NCBI GenBank assembly: GCA_033064195.1
Contig: JARBJD010000355.1
Span: 1 to 64,000 of the forward strand
Direction: 5' to 3'
Length of the DNA stretch: 64,000 nt
Source of the DNA: Blattamonas nauphoetae
Taxonomy: Eukaryota; Preaxostyla; Oxymonadida
The notes below the pieces were generated by a model. That model was not told where the DNA came from and searched no databases. It saw only the letters and a list, made by a program, of their open reading frames with translations. Shown piece after piece: positions 1 through 10,192 of this stretch. Made by a program: the position numbers and the translations under genes. Position 1 is the stretch's first letter. Each line of letters begins with the position of its first letter.

Positions 1-254
1 AGAAGTAGCGGTTGTGTGGGGAGTCGACGAGGGGGAGGTAGAGAGTGTTGTGTTCACTCGTTCTTGTATTGTTCTTCTCTTCGATGATTCTGTTCCTTGT
101 CTTGTGTCTCAGCCATGTACGCCGGTTCCGTTCCGAATTGTGGGGATGGTCGCTTCTTCCTCGCTCCGCCTTCCCATCCTCTCCTTCGCCACCCCCAACA
201 CTCCCCCCGCCTCTCCTTTCGACCTTCCTCCCGACCAGCCGACACAGCCCTCCC
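1..254. other. window edge, nothing recognised
   Basis: Open frames exist on both strands, but none shows a recognisable domain or a start in good context. A gene cut by the window edge is possible. Confidence 0.3.
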
Positions 255-1530
255 TCACCCAGCACGCCACACAACAGTATCCTTCCCAATCCGAGTCGCA
301 GCTGCTGTTTGTGGCCTGCTTATCGAGCAGGGAGTTCGTTCGCGACGAAGACAGAATGGGGAGTTCTCAGCCACTCGACACTCCACCCGAAGGAGAGCGA
401 GGAGACACGCCGAGCGAGAGGAAGGGAATGCGAAGGTGACAGCCGGACGAAGCGTTCGTGCTTCTGCAGAATCTGATCGGAATAGGGCATGATGTTTGCT
501 TGTCTGCTTCTCATCTTTTCTCAGCAACTTCAACTGGACAGACTGATCTCTCGTTGGCCCAGCGTCTGAAATTAATACACACTCCAGATTGGAGTGTTCA
601 TCGGTGACCGAGTGTTGTTGAATGAGAGCCGTCCACGTTATTTCAGGTTCTTCGGTGTTAGTTGAGAGCATATCGCATTTGATAGTCTGTTATTCGCGCC
701 AGGACATCGTGGGAAAGCAACGACCTCACCTAAAATCGGAGCATTCGTGATTGTAGCGAAGATATCGTTGAACACGTTCACCATCGTCGAAGAGGTGAGA
801 ATTGTGGAGTGTGCCTTGAGCGATGTGATCGAAGAGGGTTGGAGAACAGGTGGGCTTGGCGAATAAGGCAGAGGGACTGCGTGGTCGATATTAGCGAAGA
901 TGGAAAGTGAGATTTCCACAGAGGACGAACATGGACCAAATATTGGAGACAGACCAACAAACACGTTCTGTGGGACACACTTGGCCATGGTCAGGTGGGT
1001 GTCTGCGTGGACAAGTCCATCACTTCCAGGATCGGGGCGAGCGTTGATGATGATGTCGATTAGTGTCATCCTGCCCTATCAGCGACGAATTGGGTGAATT
1101 CCCTTCCAAAGTCCAGGATAGAACTCTGAATCTTGATGCGTGATGATTCTAGAAGCGTAGCAATCGAGAAATCTGCATTGGCGAGGATCTCAACGTTGCT
1201 GAGTGATAGTAACGAAGTAACGACTTCAAGCAATGTTTCCGCCTCTTCAATCTGGCCTGAAATTTGAGTATCAGAGATTCCTTGGAGAGATCTTTATTTC
1301 TGAAGAGACGATTGTTTGAGGGATGAAGGTCCGAAGGAAGCTTGTGAATGGGTGAAACCGAAGGAAGCTTAAGAATGAGGGATAAAACGAGAATTGCTTG
1401 CAACGGGACGAATATTACAACGTCAATCACCACAGCATCACTTTTGGACGATCGTGGGTTGTTGCGTCGAAAGGATCGTATTGAAGATGGCGAGAGTAAC
1501 AGAAACGACAGCCAAAGGATCAGGCTCATC
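255..1530 (-). pseudogene. decayed ARM-like helical-repeat gene
   Basis: On the minus strand, stretches of leucine-rich helical sequence typical of armadillo-like proteins appear in several frames. The best runs from about 1260 down to 1075 (LLEVVTSLLSLSNVEILAN, then FTQFVADR) and lacks its own start codon. It is followed in another frame (1069-638) by a segment containing LIDIIINARPDPG and FNDIFATITNAPILGEVVAF, then by a further piece to 255. The pieces are co-oriented and collinear. They could be exons of one gene, but I could not find splice sites that restore phase throughout, so I call it a decayed member of the window's ARM-like proteins. Function unknown. Confidence 0.4.
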
Positions 1531-1719
1531 GAATGGTCATCTCATTCGAGTCCTCATTTCAGTCAATTCACATCACATTCGGAGCCAAAACTGGGCAGGA
1601 ATGTTGTCGGCCAATCTGCGACAGAAGTGGGACGAACACGGATTTAACAGGTTCAACGTGGAGCTGATGGTTTTGAAGCAAACAAACAAGATGCAATTCG
1701 GGCTGTTCTTGCTCATCCA

Positions 1720-2010
1720 CAGGAGGAGATGCGCGTCAACTCGAAGACGAGATTCCCATCAACAACGCGGTGTGTATCACGGTGATCCATGAATCGGCTG
1801 AAAGAAGGAAACACACAATCATGTGCGACGGAACAAATAAATGAGAAAATAATAACAAGGAAGAAGAAAAGAACTTTGAAGTTAATAATTTGCTCCAGCG
1901 ACGAACACACCTGTCTGCACATGAAATGAAGAGTGATGGTTTGCACAATAAGAATACACTTTCGATGGAACAAATGGGGATGAACCGTCTACAAGTAATC
2001 ATGACATTTT
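1720..2010 (-). repeat. orphan copy of the ARM-family 3' flank
   Basis: Read on the minus strand, about 2000-1800 matches the non-coding block just 3' of the ARM-like genes at 46270-46440 and 60450-60620. Shared features are the GTGTTCGTCGC core, the ACTTTGAAGT and TTTTCTTCTTCCTTGT stretches. The piece at 1740-1770 also resembles about 46440-46500. No ARM coding sequence is recognisable upstream, so this looks like a leftover of a deleted or diverged copy. Confidence 0.5.
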
Positions 2011-2049
2011 TCCCACCTGATCGTTCAGTGTTGATGAGGGACACGTTGC

Positions 2050-4080
2050 GAGGGAAGAGGATGTTATTTTCAGAGTGGGGGTAATGTTTGGGAAAAGAGT
2101 GAGCTGTATTCTTCCATCGCCGGCACAGTTTCTCTTCCTCATCATACAATGATAGAAATGGTGAGTGCCTGGCGAAGCTTGTGAGACTACGTGAAGAGAG
2201 AAAGATGAGAGACGAAGAAGTCGAGAAAAGGATGAACAAAAGCTGCAATTAAGTGGTACATTAGGGGAGAAACCGCGAAGATCAAACTGAATGGGTCATT
2301 GAAGAAAGAAAGATGCAAAAGATGGGGCATCGAAGGGGAACCACAAAAGCAAAAGTTTTCACAGTATACCATTTCTTGTTGAGAAATGAGGAACGATGTT
2401 GACATGAGTCAAGATTTTGTCGAGATCTTTGGTTGAGTTCAATCACTGTCAATATTGAGTGAGATACGTTGACTGAGCAGAGAATATTGTCAATATTCTC
2501 ATTAAAATACTTTGTTGAGCAACCTTGAGATTGTTGAGGACACAATACTGTCAATAGTTACGGAGTGAGACGGTGCTCTGTTGGGCTGGTCAAGAGACTG
2601 GAGATGTTCTGAGAATCAAACATGACTAATGCAGATCAAGAGAGCATACAGAAGTATCAAATGATAGTGTTACCCTTATTTTCTATACGGATCATCAGTT
2701 TGGGTGTGCGATTCCTGATGGTCAAAATCGGTGTCCCTTTGTCAAATAGCGAAAAACGTAAAAATAATGAATTCCAAACCTGATCAATGCACGCGCTGAG
2801 TATCAGTTGAAAAGGAGATCGGACAGTCCAGTCAGTCTGGTGACTATTTGCATGATTGCATGGGCGGATCAGTGACTCAAAGTGACTCTCCAGAAAAGTA
2901 TGGGGTGAAGTGATGACTTGTGGCTAAATTCGTTTGATTCATCTGAAAATGAGTCTATTTCTAAAAAAATAGTGTGAAATGTGAAAGATAAACCATAAAA
3001 AGCGATTGAAAGAGAAGGGAGATTGTGAACGTATTTTTGAGAAAGAAAAACCAAGAAAACAAGGTGATGATCAATCAAGAAGTGATGTTAAATTGAAAAG
3101 GGAGCGTTTTGGGTCTGGATTCCTCTTGAATTTGTCTTATGGGGTGAGTCACTGACTCGATTCATTTCGGTGACTGGACTCGGTCTCTTTTGACTGACTG
3201 TTGCCCATGCCTAAAGAAAAAAAATACCTAATTCTACGACAGAGAAATGGCGAGAAAATCACAGAGAAGGTTGAAAACCTCTTATTGAGCAAATGCGGAG
3301 CTGATCGTTTTTGCTCATTTTCTTCATTTTTTCAAGTTTGAACTGGAAAAACAACTTTCAGACTCAATATTGAAATCTCCACCTCTACCGGTGTTTTTCC
3401 TCCATCTCAATCAACTTTTTCCGTCATCAATGGAATCATCAGTGATCAACGCTCTCGAACGAGTGTTTGCTGATACGGGATACGGAAGTGATATTCGACT
3501 TTGGTAGCCGAACTGAAGTTTTCTGGAAGATATTAAAACAGAAATTTGGATATTTACTTGGAATATCATCGATAGCCATCTCGGAATATCGTCATCTCAA
3601 ACAGATGGTCGGATCTAGTCATGGAAAAGGACAAAATCACCAAATATCCCATTTTGAAACATATACTCGTTCTTGATTCTATATCTTCTGTCAAAATAGG
3701 ACCTATAACATCTGTCTGCACGAAGAAAAAAACTGGCAAAAACTCTATATCAAAGCACATTATCGGCAGAAAATCTTCTTGGTTTGATGAGAAATCGCCA
3801 CATTTTCCGAATAGTCCGATGTGAATACAATCTACAGCAATCTGGGTGACATTTGCGCTGGAATCTAAAACGGACTCCAAAACTAGACAATTGAGTAATC
3901 ACTATTTTCTCTTCACTTCTACGGTTTTTTGCTTCATTCCATTTCAAAATGAGATATCTCGTTTTCCATATTAATTTATTTAAGGCTGGCCTCCGGTTCC
4001 AAAACCCCTGCGCCCATCTCATCCCGATTCCTTTCAATTGTGGACTGTAATCCTTTTTGAGTTCACAGAAGAATAGTAAA
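2050..4080. other. 2-kb intergenic stretch, no gene seen
   Basis: AT-rich with only short open frames. At 2830-2890 and 3140-3215 there are scattered GTGACT/CAGTCAC motifs and facing GCATGGGC/GCCCATGC boxes. They could be the decayed ends of a small inverted-repeat element, but no target duplication supports it. I see nothing else. Confidence 0.4.
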
Positions 4081-4820
4081 TCTCACGTGAAAGAACAGAA
4101 GATGAATCATGGAAATAAAATGTGTCATGAACAAGAAATACTCGAAAGATTTGTTAATTTTAGAAAGTATCGATGTAGTGATTCATAATTCTGCCATTTC
4201 CAGTAGTTCCTCGTTTTCAGTAGTATTATCATCACAATGTTCATTTCTAACCCGCGTGGCACATGCATCCAGCTTCATTTCGACATCTGACGGCCGAATC
4301 CATGTCTGTTCGAAGAGTCGACTGTCGCGTGTTTGTGTGCTTCGTCCCGCTTTATGTGCATCCTCTGCATCATTTGAGGAGAGTGGAGTCATCTGGTTGT
4401 TGGTTGGGTGGAGTGATGAAGATGAGTTCGTATCGGCTGGTGTCGGTCATTGCTGGCCATCCCTGTTGGTCACAACGAAGAAGAGTGGCTGAGCAAGTGC
4501 TGATTCAACTGCACACTTCTGCAATGCAGTCGACAAGTCAAAGAGCGACGGTTCGATTGTTGGTTTTGTTCGTTCATCGCTGCTCGTCTGCAGATGCCAA
4601 AATGGTTGGCATTCGAATGGAGTGACATTTTGAGAGCTGGAAAGTGTGCTGACAGTGTTGTTAGGTCAAATATGTGAAGGTGGGATGTCGTCGATGGAGT
4701 GGCTGTTGGAAAGATGTTCGAGGAAGATCTAAATCTGAAATGTTGGCAGATATTTGCGAAAAGCACCAAAATATGAAGAAGATCCGTACGAGACGCCCGA
4801 ACATGGAGAGGGAACTGTTT
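4075..4820. repeat. left part of a segmental duplication (partner 30975-31765)
   Basis: From the shared TCTCACGTGAAAGAACAG (4082, 30993) to the ARM-like gene end, this block matches 30975-31765 in the same order and orientation. Matches include the stretch around 4300-4480 against 31220-31400 and the GAATGGAGTGACATTTTGAG segment. It holds no convincing gene of its own; the open frames in it are short and shift between the copies. It is the 3' flank of the ARM-like gene that follows. Confidence 0.6.
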
Positions 4821-4821
4821 T

Positions 4822-5889
4822 TCAGGTGTGGCGATGAAGCGCTGTTAGGTTGACGCCATAGTCAAGAGTTGCAGGGTTGATCCCAAACATGCAGGATAAT
4901 GAGATGGAGCAGGCCACGATATAGCTTCCGCTGTCTCCTTCCTCGTCGGCCATCATCATCTGTTCCAGCACATCCGAGAATCCCTCATTCGCCAGGAAGC
5001 GAGCAACAATCGTATTCGACCGTCGATTGCTTCCATCTCGCTTGATACATTCTGTCTGCTCAGCGAGTAGATCAGTCAGACAATAGAATTTGGATTGATC
5101 AGAAGGGCAAGAAGTGAGCATGCTTGGGATCGACAGAACAATAGGCAGAGTTTGGATGAAATCCATCGTCGGCGGGTGATAGGGAGAGATGTGAAGGATC
5201 TGCATCAGAAGAGACATGAATATGAGAGAAATCTCTTTTTCCTCGAATGATGGGCGGTTGAGACAAACGTGGCGAATGAATCCTTCAGATGGGACGAGAA
5301 GATGGGCCAGAGTAGTGTCATGAAGAGCGGATCTGTCCCAATTATTCTCAATTTCGAGTTTTATCAGAGAATGGGGAGACGAAATTTGGAGTAATTGGGA
5401 GAGGAGAGAAGCGACAAAGAGGACGACATCAGGAGCATCTTCAAATGAAAGAGACTGTGGGTTGAGAGAGGAGAGGAGTTGGGGGACTAGATTGAGGTTG
5501 ATGAGGGATAGATGGACGTTTGACGAACTTGACATGATCAGATCAATAAGCAAATCCAGGGTTTCCGGAACCGGGATTTGATTGGCTGACGAGGTGAGCA
5601 CAACCATTGATGTCACAAATTCCTTCGCAGACTCAGCGTGAGATGATGGGACTAGACCACGAATGAAATCATCAGAGTTTGGAGAGTATGTATTTCCGAT
5701 TTGGACAAAAAGGTCCTTCGCTTTCTTTGAACTCTCATCATCAACGGGATGACCGTCCTTGATTACTTGCACTAGACATCGAAATTGGTGAAGGTTGGGT
5801 TGTCTTGAAAGGATGAAAAGGAAACAGCGACACGTACAAGATCGAGAACATGTGAAAGTGAGGAATTCGACCGATTTTTGGGGACTCAT
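4822..5889 (-). CDS. ARM-like family protein (copy A1)
   Basis: A predicted all-helical, armadillo-like protein of about 333 aa, one of at least six copies in this window. Function unknown; such folds usually mediate protein binding. Family landmarks seen here are VIKDGHPVDDESSKKA, then LLVPSEGFIRHVCLNR, then QILHISPYHPPTMDFI, ending in a block beginning MFGIN. The model starts at ATG 5889 and removes an intron at 5837-5772 (GTACGT...CTAG, 66 nt), giving 52+950 coding nt in phase. The frame is also open straight through that intron, so an unspliced N-terminus is possible. The gene sits in a duplicated block with a SPRY gene upstream on the same strand, the same order as at 31.8-34.3 kb. Confidence 0.6.
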   Translation of the reverse strand: MSPQKSVEFLTFTCSRSCTCRCFLFILSRQPNLHQFRCLVQVIKDGHPVDDESSKKAKDLFVQIGNTYSPNSDDFIRGLVPSSHAESAKEFVTSMVVLTSSANQIPVPETLDLLIDLIMSSSSNVHLSLINLNLVPQLLSSLNPQSLSFEDAPDVVLFVASLLSQLLQISSPHSLIKLEIENNWDRSALHDTTLAHLLVPSEGFIRHVCLNRPSFEEKEISLIFMSLLMQILHISPYHPPTMDFIQTLPIVLSIPSMLTSCPSDQSKFYCLTDLLAEQTECIKRDGSNRRSNTIVARFLANEGFSDVLEQMMMADEEGDSGSYIVACSISLSCMFGINPATLDYGVNLTALHRHT

Positions 5890-5899
5890 TAAGCAGGTG

Positions 5900-6547
5900 T
5901 GAATGAAACGTAAATAAGTATGGGTGAACAAAAACAAGTCTCGTCGTTGTCCATTCTACCTCGCTCCTTCTTTTTGTTTATGTCGTCCAATAGAGTAAGT
6001 GCTGTTAAATTATTCCTCACCCGTTTCCTCGTCTCCCTGCCTCGTTCTATTGACTCGTTTTGGTCCACGAAAGATGCTCTCACCACGCTTCCCCCAAGAG
6101 AGCGAGAATCGATGATGATACGCACTGTTGATTGATCTGGATGTGTTGGGAGGTAGATGGAGTGATTGCGAAGAGACGAGGGGCGAGAAAGGCTGACTTC
6201 ATATTTCCTCGTTTTGAAGAGACAGAAGAGGGACAGTTCCACTGAATCGGCTTAAAGATCGACACAACAAGGCATGCCATCCGGGACAGCTCGTGAAATG
6301 TTGTGGTCTGGACTGATCAGAATCGGCTTTTGTGTTGACCGTTGACTGTTGCGTGTTTGTGTTTGCGAGGGCTGGTCCTGTCCGTCCCCTCTTTGTCTCT
6401 CATTGTTGCATTCTCCACTTCGTTTGGATGGGGTTTGTGAGTCTTCAGGGACGTCATTCTGAACAGTCGAGTGACATCGTCAAAACGGCAGAATTGAGAG
6501 AAGAAAGGACAAATGGAGCAGTCAGAATGTACATCCGTGTCCGGTTT
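5900..6547. repeat. spacer between ARM-like and SPRY genes, duplicated at 32.8-33.5 kb
   Basis: Contains no supported gene. 5930-6240 matches 32870-33185 and 6270-6545 matches 33230-33500 in order. It carries the GACTGTTGCGTGTTTGTG core (about 6345) that also occurs, diverged, near 9836, 31240 and 33300. The conservation reflects duplication of the whole unit rather than coding constraint, as far as I can see. Confidence 0.55.
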
Positions 6548-7337
6548 TCATTCCCACGTGATTTCTCTCATTTCTGGGGTGAGAGGCGTTGGTCTTTGCT
6601 GTTCTGCGATTCTGTCGATTCTGAATGATGTTCCTTGACCATTAACTGTGAACTGGAAAGAGAACGATTACAAAAAGGTAAACTCCGATTCGTACAGATC
6701 TGGGAAGACCAGTCACGAAACAGCGGCCACTTTCTCCATTCACAAAGAAGTGGACTGTTCGAGGTGTGGAGTCCATGTCCACCTCCATCCGCACGCAATC
6801 TCCTTCCTTCAAAAAGAAGTGGCAGGACTCATGTTGAGGGTCGTCCTGGACGAACAGACGGTGAATCCAGAGAAGACCAGAACTTGAAGAGATGGAGACA
6901 GAATCTGAAGAAATGAGCAGAAAGGGAAGCACACTCTTCATTTGAATTCCAAGACACTGAGCCACTTCGGGGACAGGAGCAGTTGAGTCGAGCAGACCAA
7001 TCATAATGCCTCCTGGGCCATCTGAAAGTGATGATGAGAAAAATGACAAACAACCGACGTTTGGAAGGGATAGTATCACTAGAGTGACTGACAGTATTCC
7101 AGTTGTGATTGGAGCTTTCAGGAGAATCGAGCTGTTGTTGATATACAAGTGAGGATCGAAGTTTTCGCTAGAACGAGTGATTGTGGTGTTATCGATGGCA
7201 AAATGAGAACGCGACGTGAAGAGGAGTCGAGGTAATGTGAGAAGTTGTGCAGGTCGAATCCCAATCAAGGCTGGTTTGGCGATTGTTGGTTTCGATTTTG
7301 ACTTCGTCTTCTTCAATGAGGAACATGAAAGACCCAT
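6548..7337 (-). CDS. SPRY-like domain protein (copy S1, intact)
   Basis: A 231-aa protein whose second half looks like a SPRY (B30.2-type) beta-sandwich: a GLLDSTAPVP strand, then GDCVRMEVDMDS, TVHFFVNGESG and LPRSVRIG, ending GTSFRIDRI...EMREITW. SPRY domains bind protein partners; the target here is unknown. Four exons are needed: 7337-7055, 7021-6935, 6904-6684 and 6652-6548, separated by introns of 33, 30 and 31 nt with GT-AG ends and pyrimidine-rich acceptors. Phases close exactly (696 nt, stop TGA). The 30- and 33-nt introns are multiples of three and open, so they hide inside an apparently continuous frame. Best preserved of five copies together with the one at 30.1 kb. Positioned upstream of an ARM-like gene on the same strand. 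Confidence 0.7.
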
Positions 7338-7339
7338 TC

Positions 7340-8490
7340 GTTCAGAAATCGATTGGGCTCAATACTCAGAGGGTGAATAAAAATGATTCTGAAAACGTGT
7401 TCTAAAATCAGAATGAAAACAAAGTGATCATGCCCACCCACGATGAGATTAAAATGTGAATGGGGAAGTTTCGAGAGTGATACTCTCATTTGTTTGATAG
7501 ACACCACTTATTGGAATTCAGAAAGATGATTGATGGGAGAGAATGAATCATTGTGAACAAAGATGAATGAAAACTTGGTGTGGGTGGGTATCGCTGGTGA
7601 AAATAACTTCCATAATTAGGGAAGAATCACACAATGCCAAGCGACGGTTGACGTCTGGTGAACAACAGGCGAGTCGGTTGGTGTCGTCCGTGATGGACGA
7701 GATGTCAAAGCGATGCCTGCCCATCGCATGTCGGGCATCTCATCAAAACTGTCGGCGTGCATGTGCTCCCAAATGGCCCTCCCACACTTCCGAGCTGCAA
7801 TCCCCACTTCACACTTCGTCCACGTGAGCACTGCTCCACTCTTTCTCAGTCCTTCACACAATCTTCTCTCACAGCTTCCATGCCATCTCTGTCACCGCAA
7901 TCAACAAAAAAGGGACACACGTGGCGAAATCACTGCAAGATCCGTCGAATCTGATGGGAGAGACGAATCAGAGAGAAATGATGAAGAAAGGAAGGAATGA
8001 CGCAAACAATTGCAGAATCGAGAAATCAATGACAATAACGGAGTGAACAACACATACGAAGCCATATCCACCAATCAGAAGGGACAGAAGAGAAATCGGA
8101 GTTTGTTGTGTTGCTGTCTTGAAACTTCGGCAAATCACTTCACTCGCATTGCCCAATCCCTCTTCAAGCTGCTCAATCTCATTCTGGGCTCAAGCTTTCA
8201 TGATAGAGCAGTTTTGCTGAGAAAGAACGATGTCCGTTCAGTGAATGCATTTGAGTCCTGCAAGTTCCGATGTCCCCACTGCATCACACAGATTGCAAAG
8301 GTCCCCACTGCACACATAAAGATTTAAATGTCAATCAGAAGGGATAGAAGAGAAATCGGATCTTGTTGCGTTGTTCTCTTGAAACTTCGACATATCTCCC
8401 CACTCGCACGGCACTATCCCTCTTCAAGCTGTTCGATCTCATTCTGGGCACAATTATCGCAAGAAATTGAAAGGTCCACATGGAGGTGTC
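7340..8490. other. intergenic stretch, no gene seen
   Basis: No reading frame here shows a family feature. The only structure I see is a direct repeat near its right end (8077-8192 and 8337-8453). Confidence 0.4.
8077..8453 (+). repeat. direct repeat of about 115 bp, two copies
   Basis: 8077-8192 and 8337-8453 share GAAATCGGA, TTGAAACTTCG, CCTCTTCAAGCTG and CTCATTCTGGGC in order with scattered substitutions. The spacing is about 260 bp. It looks like a local duplication just 3' of the SPRY copy at 8.5-9.3 kb. Confidence 0.6.
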
Positions 8491-8491
8491 T

Positions 8492-9277
8492 TCACCATCT
8501 GATTTCTTCCATTTCCGGGGAGATTGGCGTTGGATGGGTTTGTTGTGTGATTCTGTCGATTCGGAAAGATGTTCCTTTTTTAGTAAGAGTGAACTGAAGA
8601 GATAAGAAAATCAAGAGAATAAAACTCCGATTCTGATAGACGGCGGAAGACCAGAAATGAATGACGGCCCACTTTCTCCATTCACGAAGAATTGGACTGT
8701 TCGAGGATTCGAGTCCATGTCCACCTCCATCCGCACACAATCTCCTTCCATCAAACCCGAGCAGTATACAGTAGCCTGAGAGTCAAGTTGAGTTGATGGT
8801 GTATTTTGCCAGAGACAACCATAATACGAATACAAAGATAGAGAATCTGGAGAAATGAAAATGAGGGAAGCACACTCTTCACATCAACTCCAAGGGCTTC
8901 ACCCACATTGGAAATTGGAGCAGTTGAGTCGAGAAGACCAAAATATAACAATCCAGTTGAACCTGAAGACGATGAAGAAAAAAAGAACGACCCTTGACGG
9001 TGGAAAGAGAGAGAATCGTCAGAGTGAATGACACAATTCCTTTTGTGATCGGATCTCGAAAAACAGCGGAGCCGAAATGGGAAGATAGACATGAATCGTC
9101 GACATATGGAGAACGAGTGATGAACGAGGAGTGCACGATGAAGTGGGGAGAAGAAGGAAACAGGAGAGGAGGAAATGCGACCAGTCGTGCTGGTTCACTC
9201 GCATTCAGTTTCGTTTCAGCGATGGTTTGTTGTGAACGTGGTTTGGATTTGTTGAGGAAGGAAAATTAAAAACCCAT
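8492..9277 (-). pseudogene. SPRY-like domain gene (copy S2), broken at its 5' end
   Basis: From about 9225 to the stop at 8492 this copy is intact. It has the same four-exon layout as the copy at 6.5-7.3 kb, with GT-AG mini-introns of about 29-32 nt, the GLLDSTAPI strand, GDCVRMEVDMDSNPRTVQ, LPPSIRIG and a C-terminal GTSFRIDRITQQ...EMEEIRW. The equivalent of the start codon at 9277 is followed in frame by a stop at codon 4, and an indel displaces the N-terminal frame. It could still be expressed from a remodelled 5' end, but as read it has no usable start. Its sequence is clearly diverged from the other copies (for example SYYGCLWQN for the usual SSTGLLW block). Confidence 0.55.
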
Positions 9278-9639
9278 TCCAGAAGACGTTTTTGGGTCAA
9301 TACTCAGAGGGTGAATAAAGATGGATTTGAAACGTGTTCTGAAACCAGAACGAAAACAACTTGATCGACCCAGTAAAAAAGAATGAAAAATAGTGTGGTG
9401 TGAAGTGAAGCAAAATGATGACTTAGTGTCGTGAGGCGGTCTGGGGCAACCCTGGCAACAAAAAGGGAAACGACACACGAAAGCATGTGCTGTGATTCGT
9501 TCGTCATTCTGGAGAGATGAACACGGGAGGATCTGTGGAGTCGACTCACTTTTCGAAGTTGGTCCTCTTTCTGGTCGATTGCCTGTTTTTACGAGTCAGA
9601 CGTCGACTGTGGGAATCGTTCTTGTTGGTTGATGACCAC

Positions 9640-10150
9640 TTCTCTGTTCAGAATCTGGTGACCAGAGAAACAGCACTGTTCGTCTTTCTTCTCGTGCTCT
9701 GTCACCACGCCATCTGAAACGACTTTCTTCATGATTCAGAACCAAATCTGTCCCGCAAACACGGAAACAGTCGAGATAGTTTGCGCAATGTTGTTGTCTT
9801 GATTCTTCATACAATTTTGCGCAAATCGACCGTCGATTGTTGCGTGTTTGTGTTTGCGAGGGCTGGTTCTGTCCGTCCACTGTTTGTCTTTCATTTCTGC
9901 AGACTTCACTTCGTTGAGAGGTGGTTTTCACATATTCACCGACTACGAACATCGACGGCAATCCCATCGTCCATCCTGACGTCACAGCAGAAATGGAGGA
10001 ACAAATCCAACAAGAAAAAGGCAACGAATGCTGTCTTGGTGATGGGTCAGCACATAATCCCCCGACTGGCGATGCGAAGGAACTTGTTGCGATGTTTTGT
10101 CGAGTTCTCATTTTGTTGGGAGAGCAGACTGATATGGCTGCGTTGGGTGA
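9640..10150 (-). repeat. dispersed 'tail' block T1
   Basis: About 500 bp that recurs at 18000-18660 and 29270-30000 on the same strand. Shared landmarks are ATGATTCAGAACC/ATGACTCGGAACC, the CGTGTTTG box and GGAGAGCAGA. No intact reading frame spans it. The 18-kb copy contains a 95-aa frame ending in VMKQYVLYGLTTEQKKRDDP, of which only traces remain here. It abuts the end of gene A. Its origin is unknown, perhaps the remains of a gene co-duplicated with the SPRY copies. Confidence 0.45.
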
Positions 10151-10192
10151 AGATCGTGTGGAGAGAGAGTCAAGGAGTTGTGGTCACTCCAA

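Noticed and set aside
2830-3215. A small transposon with GCATGGGC ends
   Set aside because: The facing boxes are only 8 bp, the flanks show no duplication, and the repeated GTGACT words are too short to count.
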